A stretch of 64,000 nt of DNA from contig JBMHCR010000019.1 in assembly GCA_049889815.1 (NCBI GenBank), positions 62,001-126,000 on the forward strand, in the 5' to 3' direction. The notes beneath the pieces were generated by a model that made no database searches, was not told the DNA's origin, and saw nothing but the letters and a program-made list of their open reading frames with translations. Source of the DNA: JBPOFY01 sp049889815. Its GTDB lineage: Bacteria; Verrucomicrobiota; Verrucomicrobiia; Opitutales; Coraliomargaritaceae. The first letter of the stretch is position 1; each line of letters opens with the position of its first letter. This document shows positions 1 through 9,957 of this stretch, piece by piece. The position numbers were made by a program, and so were the translations under genes.

Positions 1-2040
1 CAGCTGGCTTTAGAACAACAATCCGTTTTTGCCTCGAGCATTTGGAAGCGCCATTCACAACAGTTGGTCGCGCGGCTCGAACGGCAACTGGAGCGCCTCG
101 AGTCGATGGACGACTACACGCCTGGGCTGTTTCTTCGCTCGGGGCAGGCGTATCTGCTTGGCAAACGCACACGCGAAGCGACGATTCTGTTTCGCACAGT
201 CGCACTGGACGAATCTTTCGAAACAGACATCCGCGCTGAATCGCACTACCGGTGGATCCTCGCATTGAGCGAAGCAGAGCAATGGGAAGTCGCTCGTGAA
301 ACAGCCCAGGGTTTTCTCGACGCGCATCCAGGTCACAGCTTGGCGAACAGTGCGCTCTTCTCGATCGCCCGTGCTTATCAAAGTGAAGGCGCGTATTTGG
401 ATGCGATTGGTGTGCTGGATGAATTGATCGACAGCTATCCGGATGACAAACAAGCGCCCCGTTGGTATTTCACGCGCGGATACAACTACAGCGTGCTCGA
501 ACGTTACCAAGATGCCCGCTACAACTTTGAGACCAGCCTCGAACGTTTCCCAGAAAGTGCCTTACTCGAACAAACAAAACTCTGGCACGCCCTGAGCTAT
601 TTTTTCGAGCGCAAATACGAAGTCAGCTTAGAAAAACTGCAAACGCTCGAAGCTGAAACCAAAGCCCACCCGATCCATCCCGAAGTCATCTTTCGGATCG
701 CAAATACCTACTACGCGCAGCGCGACTACGAAACAGCCCTTTCCACCGCCGACCGACTCATCGAAGCGTTCCCCGATCACCACCGATTCGCAGAAGCTCA
801 AGCCTTGCGTGGCGACATCTTCATGGGTCTTGGTCAGCTAACCACTGCGGCAGTAGCCTTCAAGCAGGTGCCTGCAGACGATACACAGATATATGATTAC
901 TCGATCTTTCAGGCGGCTAAGATCTATAAGGCGCTCGAGCGTTACGATCTACTGCGTGAACATCTACAGGCATACATTGACCGAGATGATGCCGTTGATC
1001 GCCCACGTGTGAGCGAGGCGCTTTATCATATTGGCTGGTCGCTGCAGCAGGAAGATCGAATTGACGAAGCATTTCCAATATACGCAGACGCTTTGTTGCG
1101 TTTTGGAAACAAGCCGGAAGCTCGTGCAGTCGGCACACTTCTCGCCGCCTATGGAGACTTATTTGAGAGGGCCCAGCGACTCCATGACACTCAACAGCCC
1201 ACTCTCGAAACCTGGCTGCAAGAGACGAGTGAGGAAGCGCTCGCGGACAAACAGCTCACTTGGTTCGCGCGTCTCACACTTTTCACCTCACAGCAACGAG
1301 CCAAGATCCTCGGAACAGAATCTGCCGAGGCCCTGCTGCTCACGATTCACAACTACGTTCCACTCAACGAACAAGACCCCGAGAGTCTAGCTGCAGTTGG
1401 CATCGCGCTCGCCAAGCGCGGCTACGAATCCGCGGACGATTACTTTGAGCAAATTCTCACTGAGTATCCGAAACGCTTAGAACGCGCCGCGGCCTATTAC
1501 GGCAAAGCAAAACTCGCCACCAAAAACGACCGCCTAATCGAAGCGCGCAAATGGCTGATTCGCTTCCTCGAAGAGACACCGACACATTTCTTAGCTGCCG
1601 ATGCGCGTCTCCTTGCTGCCGACATTCTGACGACGCAAGGACTCTACGATCAGGCGGCTTCCGCCCTCAATGAGATCCTGCAAATTAAGGAGATGCGTGG
1701 TCGCCCGCACGCGCAAGCACTCGCCGGTCTTGCGCGCATCGAAACCGAGCTCGAAAACCCCAAACGGGCGATTCCCTACTGGCAGCGAGTCTACACGCTC
1801 TACCGTGCCTATCCGGACCTCATCGCAAGCGCATACTGGGAAAGCGCTCTGCTCTTTGAACAGATCGGTGATGCCATCGCCGCGCGAAACACGCTGCAGG
1901 AAATGCTCAGGGATGATCGCCTAAGCTCATTGCCAACTTATCAATTAGCCATTGAAAAGCTACCAGCATTGGAAGCTGCCGTGCGTGGACAAAGCGCCCT
2001 CGCGGTTAAAGAAGAAATCGAAACGGAGGTGAACCAATGA
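1..2040 (+). CDS. TPR-repeat protein, 5' partial
   Basis: The reading frame is already open at base 1, and the first possible start inside the window (TTG at 64) lies mid-protein, so the gene begins upstream. The visible 679 residues are almost wholly tetratricopeptide-like helical hairpins, with recurring A..Y...G.Y..A patterns and prolines near helix ends. TPR proteins act as protein-interaction scaffolds. The next gene overlaps it by ATGA at 2037 and the third encodes an ExbB-type channel, so a role as periplasmic partner of an energised channel is plausible. No catalytic motif is visible. The N-terminus, and any signal peptide, cannot be judged here. Confidence 0.85.
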   Translation, partial: QLALEQQSVFASSIWKRHSQQLVARLERQLERLESMDDYTPGLFLRSGQAYLLGKRTREATILFRTVALDESFETDIRAESHYRWILALSEAEQWEVARETAQGFLDAHPGHSLANSALFSIARAYQSEGAYLDAIGVLDELIDSYPDDKQAPRWYFTRGYNYSVLERYQDARYNFETSLERFPESALLEQTKLWHALSYFFERKYEVSLEKLQTLEAETKAHPIHPEVIFRIANTYYAQRDYETALSTADRLIEAFPDHHRFAEAQALRGDIFMGLGQLTTAAVAFKQVPADDTQIYDYSIFQAAKIYKALERYDLLREHLQAYIDRDDAVDRPRVSEALYHIGWSLQQEDRIDEAFPIYADALLRFGNKPEARAVGTLLAAYGDLFERAQRLHDTQQPTLETWLQETSEEALADKQLTWFARLTLFTSQQRAKILGTESAEALLLTIHNYVPLNEQDPESLAAVGIALAKRGYESADDYFEQILTEYPKRLERAAAYYGKAKLATKNDRLIEARKWLIRFLEETPTHFLAADARLLAADILTTQGLYDQAASALNEILQIKEMRGRPHAQALAGLARIETELENPKRAIPYWQRVYTLYRAYPDLIASAYWESALLFEQIGDAIAARNTLQEMLRDDRLSSLPTYQLAIEKLPALEAAVRGQSALAVKEEIETEVNQ

Positions 2041-2966
2041 GCCGTCTCCCTACCGACAACCTACGCAAGACGCTTCGCCTGACCTGGCTCTTCTGTTGGT
2101 GTGCTACATTCACCCCATTGTCTTTTCTCGCCGCCGAACTGAGCCCTGAGGAGCGAGAGACGATCTACCGCGAATTACAGGCTCCAATTGAGGTAAAACT
2201 GAAGAATCGCAGAACCATCCTGGGGCACTCAATCGAAGTATCCGGAGATCAACTACAAGTTGGAACCTCGGAAGGCGCGGGCGAGATCATCTACACCTTC
2301 AATATAGACGAGATCGACCGTTTCAATATCCCCGGCGAGAGCTACAAGACACTCGTCGTTGAATGGATTGAAAGTGGTGAAGAGCAGAAAGCACTTCAAC
2401 TATTGGAGCTGCTCTATCAACAACGGGTAAACCTCATTCCGCACCTACCCGCTAGCGAGTCGCATTTCTTCATTTACTATGTCGAACTGATTTTGAAATC
2501 GGACAATCCCGCACGTGCGATTGCGGTGACTAAAATTCTCGCGTCCCAGATAGAGAACCCGAAAGCGCTGCAAGCCCTCGACGATGCAATCCTGGAGAGC
2601 TACTACAATTTACAGCTCTACGACGACGCCAAGCCACTTGCCGAAGCATGGGTGAGGGAACACAGCCCTTACGAGCGCTCAGCGCTCGGTTATTTTGTTT
2701 TGAGTGCCAACGCCCTACGTGAGGAGGCTTTCGAGAACGCACTTGATCTGGCACTTCAGCCGATTGTATTCGCTTCCCCGGTAACGACTGAAAAAATTGC
2801 TGATTGCTATGCAGTCGCAATCAGCGCCGCTCTAGGGTTGCGCGACAAAAAATATGCGATCACCTTATATCGCGAGATGCAAGAACGCGAATTCGCATGG
2901 CCTGAGAACGATCCCATTTTAGCTCCTTTCCACAAAACTATCCTCGAAGAAGTCAACGACGCATGA
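2037..2966 (+). CDS. exported TPR-like hypothetical protein
   Basis: 309 residues. A hydrophobic stretch near residues 15-32 ends in small residues before AELSPEE, which looks like a Sec signal peptide. Residues about 38-100 form a beta-rich segment resembling a small SH3-like fold. The rest is helical with TPR-like spacing (Y....A..LAEAW). I do not recognise a named family. It overlaps the upstream TPR gene and the downstream ExbB gene by ATGA at both ends, which implies translational coupling and a shared complex. A periplasmic partner of the channel is an inference from context only. Confidence 0.75.
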   Translation: MSRLPTDNLRKTLRLTWLFCWCATFTPLSFLAAELSPEERETIYRELQAPIEVKLKNRRTILGHSIEVSGDQLQVGTSEGAGEIIYTFNIDEIDRFNIPGESYKTLVVEWIESGEEQKALQLLELLYQQRVNLIPHLPASESHFFIYYVELILKSDNPARAIAVTKILASQIENPKALQALDDAILESYYNLQLYDDAKPLAEAWVREHSPYERSALGYFVLSANALREEAFENALDLALQPIVFASPVTTEKIADCYAVAISAALGLRDKKYAITLYREMQEREFAWPENDPILAPFHKTILEEVNDA

Positions 2967-3682
2967 AGTATACACTAAAGCCCTATCCTACTTTTCGTCT
3001 TTGGCACTTAACACTCCTCCTGCCCGGCGCCGCCTTCGCGCAAGACGCTACCGAGAAAGGTGCTGTCGAGAGCAGTCTCAGCCTCTGGGGCATGATTCAA
3101 CAAGGTGGCTGGGCGATGTATCCACTCGGTGCCTGTTCGCTAGTTATGTTTTTCCTAATCTTCTATTCTTGGAAAGAAACCAACCGAAAGAAGTTCTTCA
3201 ACTCCGACCAGACCACATCCGCAGCAAACGCAATCACCTCAGGCGACTTTGATAAGGGCAAGGCGGTCCTTGAGTCGGAAAACACACTGCTTGGGCGTGC
3301 GCTCGCGCCCGCGATCACCAAGCTCAAAAACAGCCACGAAAAGGCTGAGACATTGTTTGTCGAAAACCTCGAAGCCGAAGAGAATGCTGTGGGCCAATGG
3401 GTCACTTATTTGAATGTTGTGGCATCCGTTGCGCCGATGATCGGCCTCCTCGGAACCGTGAGTGGTATGATCAGCGCCTTCCAAACAATTGGTAAGCTCG
3501 GCATGGGCAAACCGGAGCTCCTCGCCGGCAACATCGGTGAAGCACTGATCACGACCGCAACGGGACTCGTAATCGGCATCCCGGCAATGATCGCCTACTT
3601 CGTAATGAAAAACCGCCTGAATAGCGCAATGATTGCAACCGCTCAAGTCGGCACCGAAGTGCTCGAAGCGGGAGATAACTAA
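2963..3682 (+). CDS. MotA/TolQ/ExbB proton channel family protein
   Basis: 239 residues. An N-terminal export-like segment ends near AFAQ. A first transmembrane helix follows at about residues 53-70, then a cytoplasmic helical region and two closing helices at about 145-170 and 190-215. The last part contains the ExbB hallmarks of a GLLGTV turn and a small-residue-rich G..IGEAL.TTATGL helix. ExbB/TolQ proteins form the inner-membrane pentamer through which ions flow to drive an ExbD/TolR partner. No ExbD gene follows within the window, because a repeat half-element and a convergent gene lie directly downstream. A partner may be encoded upstream of base 1. Confidence 0.9.
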   Translation: MKYTLKPYPTFRLWHLTLLLPGAAFAQDATEKGAVESSLSLWGMIQQGGWAMYPLGACSLVMFFLIFYSWKETNRKKFFNSDQTTSAANAITSGDFDKGKAVLESENTLLGRALAPAITKLKNSHEKAETLFVENLEAEENAVGQWVTYLNVVASVAPMIGLLGTVSGMISAFQTIGKLGMGKPELLAGNIGEALITTATGLVIGIPAMIAYFVMKNRLNSAMIATAQVGTEVLEAGDN

Positions 3683-3693
3683 TACGGCAGCGC

Positions 3694-3715
3694 GCGCGTC
3701 AAGTCGCGCCCCTAC
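3694..3715. repeat. REP-like half element
   Basis: The 22 bases GCGCGTCAAGTCGCGCCCCTAC lie 11 bases after the ExbB stop codon. Nearly the same sequence forms the right arm of the palindromic elements at 31221-31295 and 14717-14789. Here the left arm is missing. It lies between two convergent genes. Confidence 0.7.
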
Positions 3716-3725
3716 AAAAGATACC

Positions 3726-5690
<1,965 letters not shown>

Positions 5691-5714
5691 TTTGGAAACT
5701 ATCAAAGTTTAGTA

Positions 5715-7151
5715 CTATTGGATGATGATACCATCAGCAATAGCAGGTTTGCTGCTCAGCGCATTCCATTGTGCCTTAAAATCAGCTTGATCCGCAGCAA
5801 ATCGATGGCTGATTTCAAAGGTGATTTTTGGAAGGCCTGTTTCATCCGTCTCGATCGTTTCACCAGCGGCATTCAACCAACGAGCGAACATACGAAGCTG
5901 ATCTTCAGCGCAAGTCTTCGGAGAGTCGACCCCCTCGGCATTCTTCACCGGGCTAAAGTCGTCTTCACGAGCTGCCTCGATAATCACCGGATTCTTAGCA
6001 AGCGGCAAAGCATCGAATACAAACATCTCGAACTTTACACCATTTGGCGTGTCGGGCCTCACCGTGATGCCATCTGCATACACGAATGGAATCTTCTTAT
6101 CCGCACGGTGAAATGGTAACTTTACACCCTCGCCGGATCCGCCAGCGCGCTCAATGAAGTCGCGGTCAAAAATATGGATCGCCACGCTGCCACCATTAAA
6201 ACGGATCGAGCCATCATCATTGGTCTCTTCCTGCATTTCCGTTGGCATGTCGCTGTATTCAACAACAAGCGCACTGCCGTCCTGCACGCAGAAGTGCCCA
6301 ACTTTCTCCAGAGCGTAGGCCTTCGGCACCATTTTACTGGACAGTTCGGAGTTACCCAGAACGTGAAAGCCAACAAACGCAGGGTCGATGCACTGCACGA
6401 TTGGATTATCCACTTGGAAATAGCTGATGATATCGATGCCGTTTGATTTCATGGTTTCGACTGCGCCGCTGCGAACCAATGCGCGAAGCGAACCGCCATG
6501 ACCGTCCGGAGTCATTGCGATCTTGCCCTTCTCAGACAACAGGATCTTACCATCGCGGTCGACTGCTGGCACGAGGCCCTGCACAATGAAATGCACGGAG
6601 TCCTTATCCAAACCAAAGAAATCATTTGCTTCAAACGCAGCCACAGTCGCCGCATTATTGATCTCGCTGGTTAGAATGAACCACGGAATCGTCACACCAA
6701 ATCGCTCAGCCGAACGTGCGATTTTTTCGGCAAAGACCTGAAACAGTGTCTTCTTGCTAACAGGAGTTACCGGATAAGTGCCTTTCGGGCCATCGTAGCC
6801 GAGGCGCGTGCCCTGACCGCCCGCGACCGTAAATGCAGCAACACGACCTGCCTGCAGAGCCGCAGCCCCTGCCTCAAATGCAGCGTCCCATGTTTCAGCG
6901 TCACCCCCATTCGCCGGAAGCGCGGTGTAGGGTGCCGGCTCGAGGCCGTTAAGATTGACAGAACTATCATGTGAGCCGACCACGTGCGCCTCAACCAGAG
7001 TAGCGACCTCAGCGAGGTCGATCGTGGAGGCCTGCGCAACAAGCTGCGCTTGAGCGCCTGCATCGAGCTGGTCGAAGTAGGCAAAGACTTGGCCCTGCCC
7101 TGCTTGTTCAAAGGATTGAATGAGAGACTGAATCGCTTCTGGATTATTCAT
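5715..7151 (-). CDS. UTP--sugar-1-phosphate uridylyltransferase (UDPGP/UAP family)
   Basis: 478 residues. It joins UTP and a sugar 1-phosphate to give a UDP-sugar. The nucleotide-binding loop GGQGTRLG followed by GPKGTYP lies near residues 105-120. Further family signatures are MTPDGHGG, QVDNP and the late HRADKKIPF. This is the PF01704 UDPGP/UAP1 type found in eukaryotes, Bacteroidota and Verrucomicrobiota, not the bacterial GalU or GlmU type. The substrate may be GlcNAc-1-P or Glc-1-P. The ATG at 7149-7151 gives the expected N-terminus. It is upstream of, and probably cotranscribed with, the phosphohexomutase. Confidence 0.9.
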   Translation of the reverse strand: MNNPEAIQSLIQSFEQAGQGQVFAYFDQLDAGAQAQLVAQASTIDLAEVATLVEAHVVGSHDSSVNLNGLEPAPYTALPANGGDAETWDAAFEAGAAALQAGRVAAFTVAGGQGTRLGYDGPKGTYPVTPVSKKTLFQVFAEKIARSAERFGVTIPWFILTSEINNAATVAAFEANDFFGLDKDSVHFIVQGLVPAVDRDGKILLSEKGKIAMTPDGHGGSLRALVRSGAVETMKSNGIDIISYFQVDNPIVQCIDPAFVGFHVLGNSELSSKMVPKAYALEKVGHFCVQDGSALVVEYSDMPTEMQEETNDDGSIRFNGGSVAIHIFDRDFIERAGGSGEGVKLPFHRADKKIPFVYADGITVRPDTPNGVKFEMFVFDALPLAKNPVIIEAAREDDFSPVKNAEGVDSPKTCAEDQLRMFARWLNAAGETIETDETGLPKITFEISHRFAADQADFKAQWNALSSKPAIADGIIIQ

Positions 7152-7256
7152 AATCGAGCCGTCCTTGCTAAGGGGCAGTTCGCAAAATGCAAACTTCGAT
7201 CCAACGGATTCGACAAATCATTGTGAATCCAATTCCCTGCGACCCGACTACCGAAC

Positions 7257-7562
7257 TCAATTTTCGTCCGAGAATCTAAATAACAGCTCATCCGGACGCG
7301 AATATCCAAGTCGCTCACGCACCACCCGCTCCAGAAACTCCGGATCCTCGAGCAAGCGCGCAAGGTATGCTTCCTTCTGCTCAAACTCTTTTCGGGCCTG
7401 TGTGAGCTTCGCCTCGATCCTAACTTCGCGGGCTCTAAAGTTCTTATATTCACGAAAAGTCTGCAGGATGAGACCACTGAAAAACACAATCAGAATAATC
7501 AACATGCCCACTAGCATGAGCACGATGGCACGTTCTTTACGTTGTGCTGAACCTTTCGACAT
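7257..7562 (-). CDS. septum formation initiator protein (FtsB/DivIC-like)
   Basis: 101 residues from the ATG at 7562; a longer frame extends 20 codons upstream without better signals. The layout is a short basic cytoplasmic tail, one membrane helix at about residues 14-35, a periplasmic coiled coil at about 36-70, then a conserved-looking LEDPEFLERVVRERLGY segment. That last block matches the FtsB/DivIC pattern in which the coiled coil is followed by a short helical segment with DPxxLE. FtsB/DivIC joins FtsL and FtsQ/DivIB in the divisome. It lies upstream of the UDP-sugar genes on the same strand with about 105 bases between. Confidence 0.8.
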   Translation of the reverse strand: MSKGSAQRKERAIVLMLVGMLIILIVFFSGLILQTFREYKNFRAREVRIEAKLTQARKEFEQKEAYLARLLEDPEFLERVVRERLGYSRPDELLFRFSDEN

Positions 7563-7757
7563 CGAAACACAAAGAAGGTGATTTTGCTTCAATTGAAAAG
7601 GGTATTTTGAAAATCCACTCAAAGAAGCAGACTATATGTCTCCCGGCTACCCAAGTTTTTCAGATATAGCATCGAGTATAAGCAGGGCCGTGTCCTACTC
7701 ACTGGGGAGTTCGGCTGAGATCTGCCTAAGGCACCGAAAGACATCAATCGCTTACAC

Positions 7758-7789
7758 AAAAAAACCCGCGGTTTTCACCGCAGGTTTTA
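7758..7789 (-). terminator. rho-independent terminator of the HU gene
   Basis: On the minus strand an 11-base stem AAACCTGCGGT / ACCGCGGGTTT (one G-U pair) encloses a GAAA tetraloop and runs into a T tract. It starts 24 bases after the HU stop codon. Confidence 0.9.
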
Positions 7790-7812
7790 GAAGTTTTCGA
7801 GTGGAGTAACTC

Positions 7813-8088
7813 TTAAAGGATAGCCTTTAGGCCAGCACCTGCTTTAAACTTCACGGACTTGGAAGCCTTGATCTTGATCTTCTCACGGGTTTGAGGGTTG
7901 ATTCCTTGGCGAGCTGCACGCTTTGTGACCGAGAATGTGCCAAATCCGATAAGTTGAACGTTCTTATCCTTCTTGATACCTTTCTTTACACCTTCAAGCA
8001 CTGCTTCGATAGCGCGCTCTGCTGCTGCTTTGGATGTATCTTTACCGAGGGATTTTTGCACTTCTGCAACGAGTTGGGCTTTGTTCAT
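7813..8088 (-). CDS. HU family DNA-binding protein
   Basis: 91 residues, the usual HU/IHF length. Features are an N-terminal MNKAQLVAEV dimerisation helix, the GFGTF turn and an R.A..G.NP.T...I beta arm with the intercalating proline of NPQT. HU bends and compacts DNA. It has its own strong terminator at 7758-7789 and stands alone between larger operons, as is usual for an abundant nucleoid protein. Confidence 0.95.
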   Translation of the reverse strand: MNKAQLVAEVQKSLGKDTSKAAAERAIEAVLEGVKKGIKKDKNVQLIGFGTFSVTKRAARQGINPQTREKIKIKASKSVKFKAGAGLKAIL

Positions 8089-8240
8089 ATAATATGTTTT
8101 TTGTTGAGGTTGTTGTGGTAGTAATAACCACCCATAAAGAGACGTTTGTCTAAATGTTTCGTCAATAGCAAATCACTCTGAAAGGCTATTTTTCGGGTTT
8201 TCAGCGATGCTCCGTGCTGAAACCACTTTCATTCAACAGT

Positions 8241-8441
8241 TCAATCGCCGCTACGCGCTTCAATCACCTGTTTCAATAGGGTTTCAGCCGCTTCGACTTT
8301 CGAAATTTCACGCTCTTCAGCGATTTGACTGGCACGCTTTAAGAGCTGCGCTGCCATGACTTTTGCCTGTTCAGATTCTGCTCCCAGATTCACAAATATA
8401 CGCGTCACACCCGCAAGTTCCTGATCATCAATATCGCTCAT
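8241..8441 (-). CDS. small conserved-looking protein coupled to YgfZ
   Basis: 66 residues, acidic, predicted entirely helical, with no membrane segment. The start ATG overlaps the stop codon of ygfZ as ATGA at 8438-8441, which favours translational coupling and argues that the frame is real. I recognise no family. Patterns such as A..LLKRASQIAEE suggest a compact two- or three-helix bundle. Function is unknown; a partner or regulator of YgfZ is only a guess from position. Confidence 0.65.
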   Translation of the reverse strand: MSDIDDQELAGVTRIFVNLGAESEQAKVMAAQLLKRASQIAEEREISKVEAAETLLKQVIEARSGD

Positions 8442-9370
8442 AAAGCCGCCCCACTTACGCCTCGCAAAGTTCGGGTCACTTTCACCCTATGATCCCCGAG
8501 ATTCAGACACTCACCAACGCTCACAAAGCGATGTTTCAATAGCGCGACTCCCTGCCAATTGTCGCCCACTTGGTATGCCGTCCGAAGCTCACCAACGGTT
8601 TTTGCATCCTCATTTGACAAAACCGCTGAGCACTGAGGAATAGAACCAGCCCCTTCAATAACATACAAGCTGCGCTGCGGCCGTCCCACATTGTGCATAC
8701 GTGCGACAACTTCTTGCCCGAGATAACAACCTTTAGTGAACGAAACCGCATCCTGTTCGAGACCACCCTCACCCGGCATATCCGCTGATCCGACCTCAAC
8801 TGGAACCAAGGGAAAACCGGCCGCGATACGCATCGCATTCAAGGTATCCTTCGAAAGAAACACTGCTCCCTGATCGGACAATGCCTCGCGCACGTTAAGA
8901 GCCGCAGGGTCGGACAAGCAGAGCAGTTCTACACTCACCCCTTGAGCACGCCGACCGTAAAAAATCAAATACTCACCTAAGCGATTGAACTGGCCTTTAT
9001 CTGGCAGCGATAGCCCCAAAGCGCTAAGGGCCTGCCCTACGTCCTCGCCGATGAATGCAAATCCAGTCAAAGCTGCCTCCGCATCGATGATAACATCATC
9101 CGCGATGATGTGCCGTTCGAGCTTCTCTTTTAGCACCGCCGCATCGGAAGACTCACTGACCAAGCGAAACTGCTCTTCGCCTTCGCAGAGCACAAAGCTA
9201 TCCGCTAAGACTTTTCCCTTAACATCCAACCAGAGGCCATAGGTGCACTGCCCCACCTCAAACGGACGCAGCTCATTGGTGAACTGACTCTGCAAAAAAT
9301 CCGCAGCGTCTTCATCCGTTACCAGCAAATGTGTCTTGGTTGTGTATTCGTAGGCAGAAACCTGATTCAT
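8438..9370 (-). CDS. ygfZ: folate-binding protein YgfZ/GcvT-like
   Basis: 310 residues. The signature KGCYLGQEVVAR, with the redox-relevant cysteine, lies at about residue 215. YgfZ/IBA57 proteins belong to the GcvT fold, bind tetrahydrofolate and support maturation or repair of Fe-S enzymes such as the tRNA methylthiolase MiaB. The N-terminal region also matches (TNELRPF, followed by LDVKGKVLAD). It is followed by a coupled 66-residue gene. The ATG at 9370 leads directly into the expected fold. Confidence 0.9.
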   Translation of the reverse strand: MNQVSAYEYTTKTHLLVTDEDAADFLQSQFTNELRPFEVGQCTYGLWLDVKGKVLADSFVLCEGEEQFRLVSESSDAAVLKEKLERHIIADDVIIDAEAALTGFAFIGEDVGQALSALGLSLPDKGQFNRLGEYLIFYGRRAQGVSVELLCLSDPAALNVREALSDQGAVFLSKDTLNAMRIAAGFPLVPVEVGSADMPGEGGLEQDAVSFTKGCYLGQEVVARMHNVGRPQRSLYVIEGAGSIPQCSAVLSNEDAKTVGELRTAYQVGDNWQGVALLKHRFVSVGECLNLGDHRVKVTRTLRGVSGAAL

Positions 9371-9424
9371 AAACGTAGAAGTATCGTATACTTACGAGAT
9401 ATCAATCACGATAGACTTGAGAAA

Positions 9425-9454
9425 AACCACTGATGCACACCGATGAACACTGAT
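9425..9454. repeat. left 30-bp inverted repeat of the GxxExxY cassette
   Basis: The left arm reads AACCACTGATGCACACCGAT then GAACACTGAT. It is the reverse complement of 9830-9859 except for two mismatches. Internally it is a degenerate decamer tandem (CACTGATGCA, CACCGATGAA, CACTGAT). It ends four bases before the stop codon of the enclosed gene. Confidence 0.85.
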
Positions 9455-9457
9455 TTA

Positions 9458-9841
9458 CTATCTGATGACTCGCTTCCAACCAAGTGTTGGATGTTTGAAA
9501 TTTAGAATATAGCCGAGCCGATAACCGGTAACTTTCAAATAGTTCATCATTTGCCCAATCTCTCTATCCGTAATCGAATCAATCGTCTTCAGGTCGATCA
9601 CGATCTTATCATAAACCAAGAGGTCGGGTATATATTCACCAATTTTCTGCTGCTTATATACTATATCAAAAGACCTTTGCTGTTCGTATGGAATTTCACG
9701 CAACTTAAACTCATGTGCTAATGCATTTTCATAGGGTTTTTCATGAAATCCATGGCCTACCTCATTCAATACCTCCATAGCGCAGCCAACAATCACCTGT
9801 GATTCTGCCTTATACATAGGCTCTTTACTATCAGTGTTCAT
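9458..9841 (-). CDS. GxxExxY protein (PD-(D/E)XK nuclease-like)
   Basis: 127 residues. The name-giving motif is at G31-F-H-E34-K-P-Y37. A nuclease-like core follows: P72-D73, then D83-L-K85 after a beta strand, resembling PD-(D/E)XK with Asp in place of the usual Glu. The C-terminus continues with IGQMMNYLKVTGYRLGYILNF. Proteins of this family are small and common in Verrucomicrobiota, Planctomycetota and relatives; their biological role is not established to my knowledge. The start ATG and codons 2-4 (MNTD) lie inside the right inverted repeat, and the stop codon abuts the left one, so the gene fills the whole space between the repeats. Confidence 0.88.
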   Translation of the reverse strand: MNTDSKEPMYKAESQVIVGCAMEVLNEVGHGFHEKPYENALAHEFKLREIPYEQQRSFDIVYKQQKIGEYIPDLLVYDKIVIDLKTIDSITDREIGQMMNYLKVTGYRLGYILNFKHPTLGWKRVIR

Positions 9842-9859
9842 CAGTGTCCATCAGTGGTT
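9830..9859. repeat. right 30-bp inverted repeat of the GxxExxY cassette
   Basis: The right arm, read on the minus strand, is AACCACTGATGGACACTGAT then GAACACTGAT. It matches the left arm in 28 of 30 positions and is also built of CACTGATGRA decamers. Its last 12 bases form the start of the GxxExxY coding sequence (codons M-N-T-D). Outside both arms the sequence is unrelated. Confidence 0.85.
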
Positions 9860-9957
9860 AAAATCAAAACTATAGCAATCTGCAGCTGAGCACTACCAAG
9901 CTCAATCCACTTTCAATTATTCTTGAAGAAATATCATTACGAAACATTAAACAGCAC

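Noticed and set aside
7623..7757. Possible small RNA between the FtsB-like gene and the HU terminator
   Set aside because: The stretch is GC-variable and can form small hairpins, but it matches no RNA family that I recognise and shows no clear promoter or terminator of its own.
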